From NCBI RefSeq assembly GCF_030770395.1, contig NZ_CP132480.1:1-40151 (forward strand): DNA of 40,151 nt, written 5' to 3'. The notes below the pieces were generated by a model. That model worked only from the letters and a program-made list of their open reading frames with translations. It did no database searches and was not told the origin of the DNA. A program made the position numbers and the translations under genes. Source of the stretch: Telluria beijingensis (lineage in GTDB: Bacteria; Pseudomonadota; Gammaproteobacteria; Burkholderiales; Burkholderiaceae_D). The stretch's first letter is position 1, and each line of letters starts with the position of its first letter. Shown here piece by piece: positions 36,994 to 40,151 of the stretch.

Positions 36994-37475
36994 GGCGATT
37001 CCTTCAGATGGGATGGTAATGGCGTGGGGGCATCGCCAGGGTCGACGCCGTTGCCGCGGATGCGGGTGCGCAGCAGGCCGAGCGCGTGCTCGAGCGCCGC
37101 ATAGTCGGCGTCGCTATAAGCGGTGAACAATTCTTTTCCACGTGCAATCACTTTCGGGAACACATCGCAGAACACCCCCTCACCGGCAGGCGTCAGGCGC
37201 ACGAAGAACGAGCGCTTGTCGTCGCAGCTGCGCTCGCGCAGCACCAGGCCTTTCTGTTCCAGCCGTTCGATGACGCCGGTCAGGGTGCCCTTGGTGATCA
37301 GGGTGCGTTCGCCCAGTTCCTTGTAGCTCATGCCGCTGGTATTGCCGAGCGTGGCGATGATGTCGAACTGTGCATGCGTCAATCCGTGCTGGCGCACCGC
37401 ATCGCCCGAGACGCGCTCGAAGCCCTGCATGCACTCGGCCAGCAGCCGCACGCTTTTTAGATATCGTTCCCCCAT
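36990..37475 (-). CDS. MarR family transcriptional regulator
   Basis: A 161-residue winged-helix regulator that probably binds DNA as a dimer. GLTHAQFDIIATLGNTSGMSYKELGERTLITKGTLTGVIERLEQKGLVLRE (written here across helices 2-4 and the wing) and CDDKRSFFVRLTPAGEGVF are the classic MarR segments. The C-terminal helix closes the dimer interface, followed by a Pro-rich tail. The ATG at 37475 lies eight bases after a TATAAT with no ribosome site. Members respond to small phenolics, oxidants or drugs; the ligand is not predictable. Its target may be the divergent AraC gene or itself, by position only. Confidence 0.88.
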   Translation of the reverse strand: MGERYLKSVRLLAECMQGFERVSGDAVRQHGLTHAQFDIIATLGNTSGMSYKELGERTLITKGTLTGVIERLEQKGLVLRERSCDDKRSFFVRLTPAGEGVFCDVFPKVIARGKELFTAYSDADYAALEHALGLLRTRIRGNGVDPGDAPTPLPSHLKESP

Positions 37476-37483
37476 GGGCCGGG

Positions 37484-37489
37484 ATTATA
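37484..37489 (-). promoter_or_regulatory. -10 element abutting the MarR start codon
   Basis: TATAAT on the minus strand ends 8 nt before the ATG. The predicted +1 falls at or within two bases of the start codon, again suggesting a leaderless or near-leaderless message. Confidence 0.5.
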
Positions 37490-37587
37490 GCCGTCCGTCG
37501 CGCCTTCCGTTGCCCGCCACGCAATATCTCACAAGAGGGTAGGGCGGTCCAAAACGTGCCTGTTGTTCTCCGGTATGATAGTCGACC

Positions 37588-37647
37588 ATGTCGTCCTGTC
37601 CCTATCTTCCAGCCATGGCATCCATCGTGCACCGCGATGCCGCCTGA
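37588..37647 (+). CDS. Short upstream ORF overlapping the AraC gene start
   Basis: A 19-codon ORF (ATG 37588, TGA ending 37647) begins just after a TATGAT -10 candidate (37574-37579) and ends 11 bases inside the AraC reading frame. The predicted peptide starts MSSCPYLPAM. It has no strong ribosome site. Translation of it could couple to, or compete with, initiation at 37637. This is a possibility, not an established gene. Confidence 0.3.
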   Translation: MSSCPYLPAMASIVHRDAA

Positions 37648-38575
37648 CCTGTCCCTGCTGGCGCAGGAGCGGCCGCTGCGCGTGCTGCTGGTCAATGCCG
37701 GCGAGCCCGATGCGCTGACCTGGTCCGGGCTGGTCCAGCCGCTGCGCCTGGCGGCCAAGGTGCTGGGGCCGGAGCGCCTGCACGTCGACGTGCGCGGTCC
37801 CGACAAATTCATGGGCGACCCCGGACGCCACTGGCACCTGGTGCTGCTGGTGGCCGACGAGTCCGAGGCCGCCCTGCGGCCGGCCAACCTGCGCGCGCTG
37901 ATCGACCGCTGCCGCGCCGCGCCCTACTGGGGCGGGGTGGGGGCAGGCGTGCTGTGGCTGGCCGACGCCGGCGTGCTGCACGGCGCGCGCACCGCGCTGC
38001 CCTGGGCCCTGTATCCGGACGTGAATGCCCAGGCCGAGCAGGCCGTGCTCACTCCCAACCTGTACGAGTTCGACGCCAACCGCCTTACCTGCTGCGGCGG
38101 CGCGGCCAGCATCGACTTCGCCCTGATCCTGGTCGAGCTGTTGTTCGGCGCCACGGTCCAGGCGCAAGTCAAGGAAACCCTGTGCATCGACCGCGTGCGC
38201 GGCCCGGACGAGCGCCAGCGGGTGGCGCTGCAGGCCCGCTTCGGCGTATTGCAGCCCAAGCTGTCCGAGGCGGTGGCGCTGATGGAGACGAATATCGAAG
38301 AGCCGCTCTCCACCGACGAGATCGCGCAACTGGCCGGCGTCTCGCGGCGCCAGCTGGAGCGGCTGTTCAAGCAGTACCTGGGCAGCCTTCCGTCGCGCTA
38401 CTACCTCGAGCTGCGCCTGCGCCGCGCGCGCCAACTGCTGCTCGATTCCAACCACTCGATCGTGCAGGTCGGGCTGATGTGCGGGTTTTCGTCGGGCTCG
38501 CATTTCTCGACGGCATTTGGGGCGTTGTTCGGGAATACGCCGCGCGAGGAGCGCCAGCGCAAGCTGGCGCAGTAG
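37637..38575 (+). CDS. GlxA/ArgR-type AraC family transcriptional regulator
   Basis: A 312-residue regulator with an N-terminal DJ-1/PfpI-like amidotransferase-fold domain (about 13-180, RVLLVNAGEPDALTWSGLVQPL and GGVGAGVLWLADAGVL). It lacks a usable nucleophilic Cys at the elbow, as expected for a sensor rather than an enzyme. The C-terminal AraC DNA-binding domain (about 215-310) has EIAQLAGVSRRQLERLFKQYLG and VGLMCGFSSGSHFSTAFGALFG. Pseudomonas ArgR, which controls arginine uptake and catabolism, is of this type. The next gene is an acetylornithine/succinylornithine-type aminotransferase, so control of arginine or related amine use is a reasonable inference. Confidence 0.88.
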   Translation: MPPDLSLLAQERPLRVLLVNAGEPDALTWSGLVQPLRLAAKVLGPERLHVDVRGPDKFMGDPGRHWHLVLLVADESEAALRPANLRALIDRCRAAPYWGGVGAGVLWLADAGVLHGARTALPWALYPDVNAQAEQAVLTPNLYEFDANRLTCCGGAASIDFALILVELLFGATVQAQVKETLCIDRVRGPDERQRVALQARFGVLQPKLSEAVALMETNIEEPLSTDEIAQLAGVSRRQLERLFKQYLGSLPSRYYLELRLRRARQLLLDSNHSIVQVGLMCGFSSGSHFSTAFGALFGNTPREERQRKLAQ

Positions 38576-38604
38576 GCACTCACCCTCCCGGCCCGTTGCC
38601 GGAC

Positions 38605-38709
38605 TACGTCGTTCCCGCGCAGGCGGGAACCCAAGTCCTTCACTTGCCACAGTCTTCAAACGCAGCCACGGTGCGAGCAAACTTGGGTCCCCGCCTTTGC
38701 GGGGACGAC
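38605..38709. repeat. REP-like inverted repeat pair (copy B)
   Basis: CGTCGTTCCCGC plus GCGGGAACCCAAGT (38607-38636) faces ACTTGGGTCCCCGCC plus GCGGGGACGAC (38681-38709). The two units match those at 11661-11762 in sequence and head-to-head arrangement. This copy lies between two genes on the same strand rather than between convergent ones. Confidence 0.82.
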
Positions 38710-38738
38710 CGGGCAAGGCTAGCCTTGCCCGGTCGTCC
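38703..38738. repeat. Perfect 36-bp palindrome
   Basis: An 18-bp arm starting GGACGACCGGGC is followed at once, with no spacer, by its exact reverse complement. It overlaps the right end of the REP-like pair. There is no T-tract on either side, so it is not an ordinary terminator. In RNA it would form a very stable hairpin upstream of the aminotransferase promoter. Confidence 0.85.
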
Positions 38739-38759
38739 AAAAATGAAAATGCCTGTCGC

Positions 38760-38774
38760 ACTTCTAAAAGAAGT
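38760..38774. promoter_or_regulatory. Candidate operator ACTTCT-AAA-AGAAGT
   Basis: A perfect 6-bp inverted repeat with a 3-bp spacer covers the place where a -35 box would lie relative to the TATAAT at 38791. It may bind the AraC-type regulator encoded just upstream, or another factor. Confidence 0.45.
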
Positions 38775-38790
38775 TGTCAGGAAGCGTTTC

Positions 38791-38796
38791 TATAAT
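38791..38796 (+). promoter_or_regulatory. -10 element of the aminotransferase gene
   Basis: A perfect TATAAT, with transcription start expected near 38803 and a leader of about 56 nt. No match to TTGACA lies at 16-18 bp, which suggests dependence on an activator. Confidence 0.6.
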
Positions 38797-38858
38797 GGCC
38801 CGATCATGCGGTGATTCCACCCGCGCCACCCACACAGATTGGATGAGGAAAAGAAGCC

Positions 38859-40100
38859 ATGAACGCAAAGCTTGATTCGGGTATCGCCACGCTGCCGGTG
38901 ACCCGGCAGACCTTCGACGAGGTCCTGGTCCCCACCTACGCCCCGGCCGCGATGGTGCCGGTGCGCGCGTCGGGCCTCGACCTGTGGGACCAGGAAGGCA
39001 AGCATTACCTCGACTTCACCTCGGGCATCGCCGTCACGGCGCTCGGCCACGCCAATCCGGAAGTCAACGAAGCGCTCACCAAACAGCTGAACACCCTGTG
39101 GCACATCGGTAACGGCTACACCAACGAACCGGTGCTGCGCCTGGCCTCGGCCCTGATCGACGCCACCTTCGCCGAGCGCGCCTTCTTCTGCAACTCGGGC
39201 GCCGAAGCCAATGAAGCGGCCCTCAAGCTGGCTCGTAAATACGCGCACGGCAAATTCGGCCCGCACAAGTCGCGCATCGTGTCCTGCCTGTCGTCGTTCC
39301 ACGGCCGCACCCTGTTCACCGTCTCGGTCGGCGGCCAGCCGAAGTACACCGAAGGCTTCGAACCGCTGCCGCAAGACCTGAGCCACATCCCGTACAACGA
39401 CATCGAAGCGGCGCGCGCCGCCATCACCGACGACGTGGCCGCCGTGATCGTCGAGCCGATCCAGGGCGAGGGCGGCGTCATCCCGGGCAACCCGGACTAC
39501 CTGAAGGCGCTGCGCGAGATCTGCGACCAGACCGGCGCGCTGCTGGTGTTCGACGAAGTGCAGTCGGGCATGGGCCGCACCGGCACCCTGTTCGCCTACG
39601 AGCAGATGGGCGTGGTGCCGGACGTGCTGACCTCGGCCAAGGCGCTGGGCAACGGCTATCCGATCGGCGCCATGCTGACCACCACCGAGATCGCCCAGTA
39701 CCTGGCGGTCGGCACCCACGGCACCACCTATGGCGGCAACCCGCTGGCCTCGAGCGTCGGCCTCAAGGTGCTCGAGCTGATCAACCAGCCGGCCTTCCTG
39801 GGCCGCGTCAAGGAAGCGGGCGCCAAGGTCATGGCCAATCTGCAGCAACTGGCGGCCGACCATCCGGACGTGTTCGGCCAGCCGCGCGGCATGGGCTTGC
39901 TCATCGGCCTGCCGATGGCCGAAGGTTTCAAGGGCCGTTCGAAGGACTACACCAAGCTGTGCGAGAAGCTGGGCCTGATGCTGCTGATCGCCGGCCCGGA
40001 CGTCGTGCGCCTGGCGCCGGCGCTGGTGGTGTCGGACGAGCAGATCGTCGAGGCCGACCGCCTGATGCGGGCGGCGGTGGCGGAATTCAAGGGCGTCTGA
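38859..40100 (+). CDS. Acetylornithine/succinylornithine-type aminotransferase (class III, PLP)
   Basis: A 413-residue cytoplasmic PLP enzyme of aminotransferase class III. It moves an amino group from an omega-amine such as N-acetylornithine, succinylornithine or GABA to 2-oxoglutarate. Motifs: FTSGIAVTALGH, NSGAEANEAALKLARKY (phosphate-binding), SSFHGRT, VEPIQGEGGV, FDEVQSGMGRTG with the PLP-binding Asp and TSAKALGNGYPIGA with the Schiff-base Lys; THGTTYGGNPLA follows. The length suits ArgD/AstC. The ATG at 38859 has GAGGAAAAG upstream. No other arg or ast genes are in the window, so biosynthetic and catabolic roles cannot be separated. The regulator gene upstream points to inducible use of arginine-related amines (inference). 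Confidence 0.9.
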   Translation: MNAKLDSGIATLPVTRQTFDEVLVPTYAPAAMVPVRASGLDLWDQEGKHYLDFTSGIAVTALGHANPEVNEALTKQLNTLWHIGNGYTNEPVLRLASALIDATFAERAFFCNSGAEANEAALKLARKYAHGKFGPHKSRIVSCLSSFHGRTLFTVSVGGQPKYTEGFEPLPQDLSHIPYNDIEAARAAITDDVAAVIVEPIQGEGGVIPGNPDYLKALREICDQTGALLVFDEVQSGMGRTGTLFAYEQMGVVPDVLTSAKALGNGYPIGAMLTTTEIAQYLAVGTHGTTYGGNPLASSVGLKVLELINQPAFLGRVKEAGAKVMANLQQLAADHPDVFGQPRGMGLLIGLPMAEGFKGRSKDYTKLCEKLGLMLLIAGPDVVRLAPALVVSDEQIVEADRLMRAAVAEFKGV

Positions 40101-40151
40101 GTCCTATTGTCCGGTCGCGGGCGGGCCCCCGGCAAAGGTGTGGGCGGCCGC

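Noticed and set aside
38774..38796. TTGTCA at 38774 as the -35 box for the TATAAT at 38791
   Set aside because: The spacer would be 11 bp, too short for sigma-70.

Overview
The window is about 40 kb of GC-rich chromosome. Its gene families and gene order (queA-tgt-yajC-secD-secF, pyrC with a DUF3025 gene, tandem fadD genes, an Atm1-type ABC exporter, dispersed CGTCGTTCCCGC-type palindromic repeats) suggest a betaproteobacterium of the Oxalobacteraceae, close to Massilia, Telluria or Duganella. That assignment is inference from gene content, not from a marker gene. There are no rRNA or tRNA genes, transposases, phage genes or CRISPR arrays, so this is core chromosome with many small operons.

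Layout. 1-4.6 kb: a small unknown gene, a 14-TM drug-type MFS exporter, a PagL-like outer-membrane lipid A deacylase, a SUFU-domain protein and an M20 amidohydrolase. 4.8-8.0 kb: a cytoplasmic molybdopterin oxidoreductase overlapping an HExxH lipoprotein aminopeptidase. 8.2-12.2 kb: two tandem long-chain acyl-CoA synthetases facing an acyl-CoA thioesterase, with a REP-like inverted repeat pair between. 12.3-17.9 kb: an Atm1-type ABC exporter that meets a periplasmic L-asparaginase at a shared TTAA, then a secreted amidohydrolase/peptidase and a dicarboxylate/amino-acid symporter. This last group looks like a route for using peptides, Asn and Asp. 18.2-21.4 kb: pyrC, a DUF3025 gene, a Gfo/Idh/MocA oxidoreductase and a glyoxalase-fold gene in one tight operon. 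21.4-23.9 kb: a Cys-rich unknown protein and recG on the minus strand, divergent from the queuosine genes queA-tgt and the Sec accessory genes yajC-secD-secF (24.0-29.7 kb).

29.7-36.6 kb is the most unusual part. A minus-strand block holds an FMN-flavoprotein/ferredoxin-reductase/ferredoxin fusion, a GST, a GH15 glucanase coupled to a glucose-dehydrogenase-like SDR, and an HDOD signalling protein. In three of its intergenic gaps, on the plus strand, lies a short element of the same design. It has a -35-like CSGAGY box, exactly 17 bp, a TAWRRT-type -10 and 6 bp. Then comes a 32-nt sequence identical in all copies, starting at the predicted +1, and then a terminator hairpin whose stem sequence differs between copies but stays paired. 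I read this as a three-member family of about 64-nt small RNAs. Each lies opposite the 3' untranslated region of a minus-strand unit.

36.7-40.1 kb: a MarR regulator coupled through a TTGA overlap to a small unknown gene, a GlxA-type AraC regulator with a short overlapping upstream ORF, a second REP-like pair with a perfect 36-bp palindrome, and an acetylornithine/succinylornithine-type aminotransferase with a palindromic candidate operator at its promoter.
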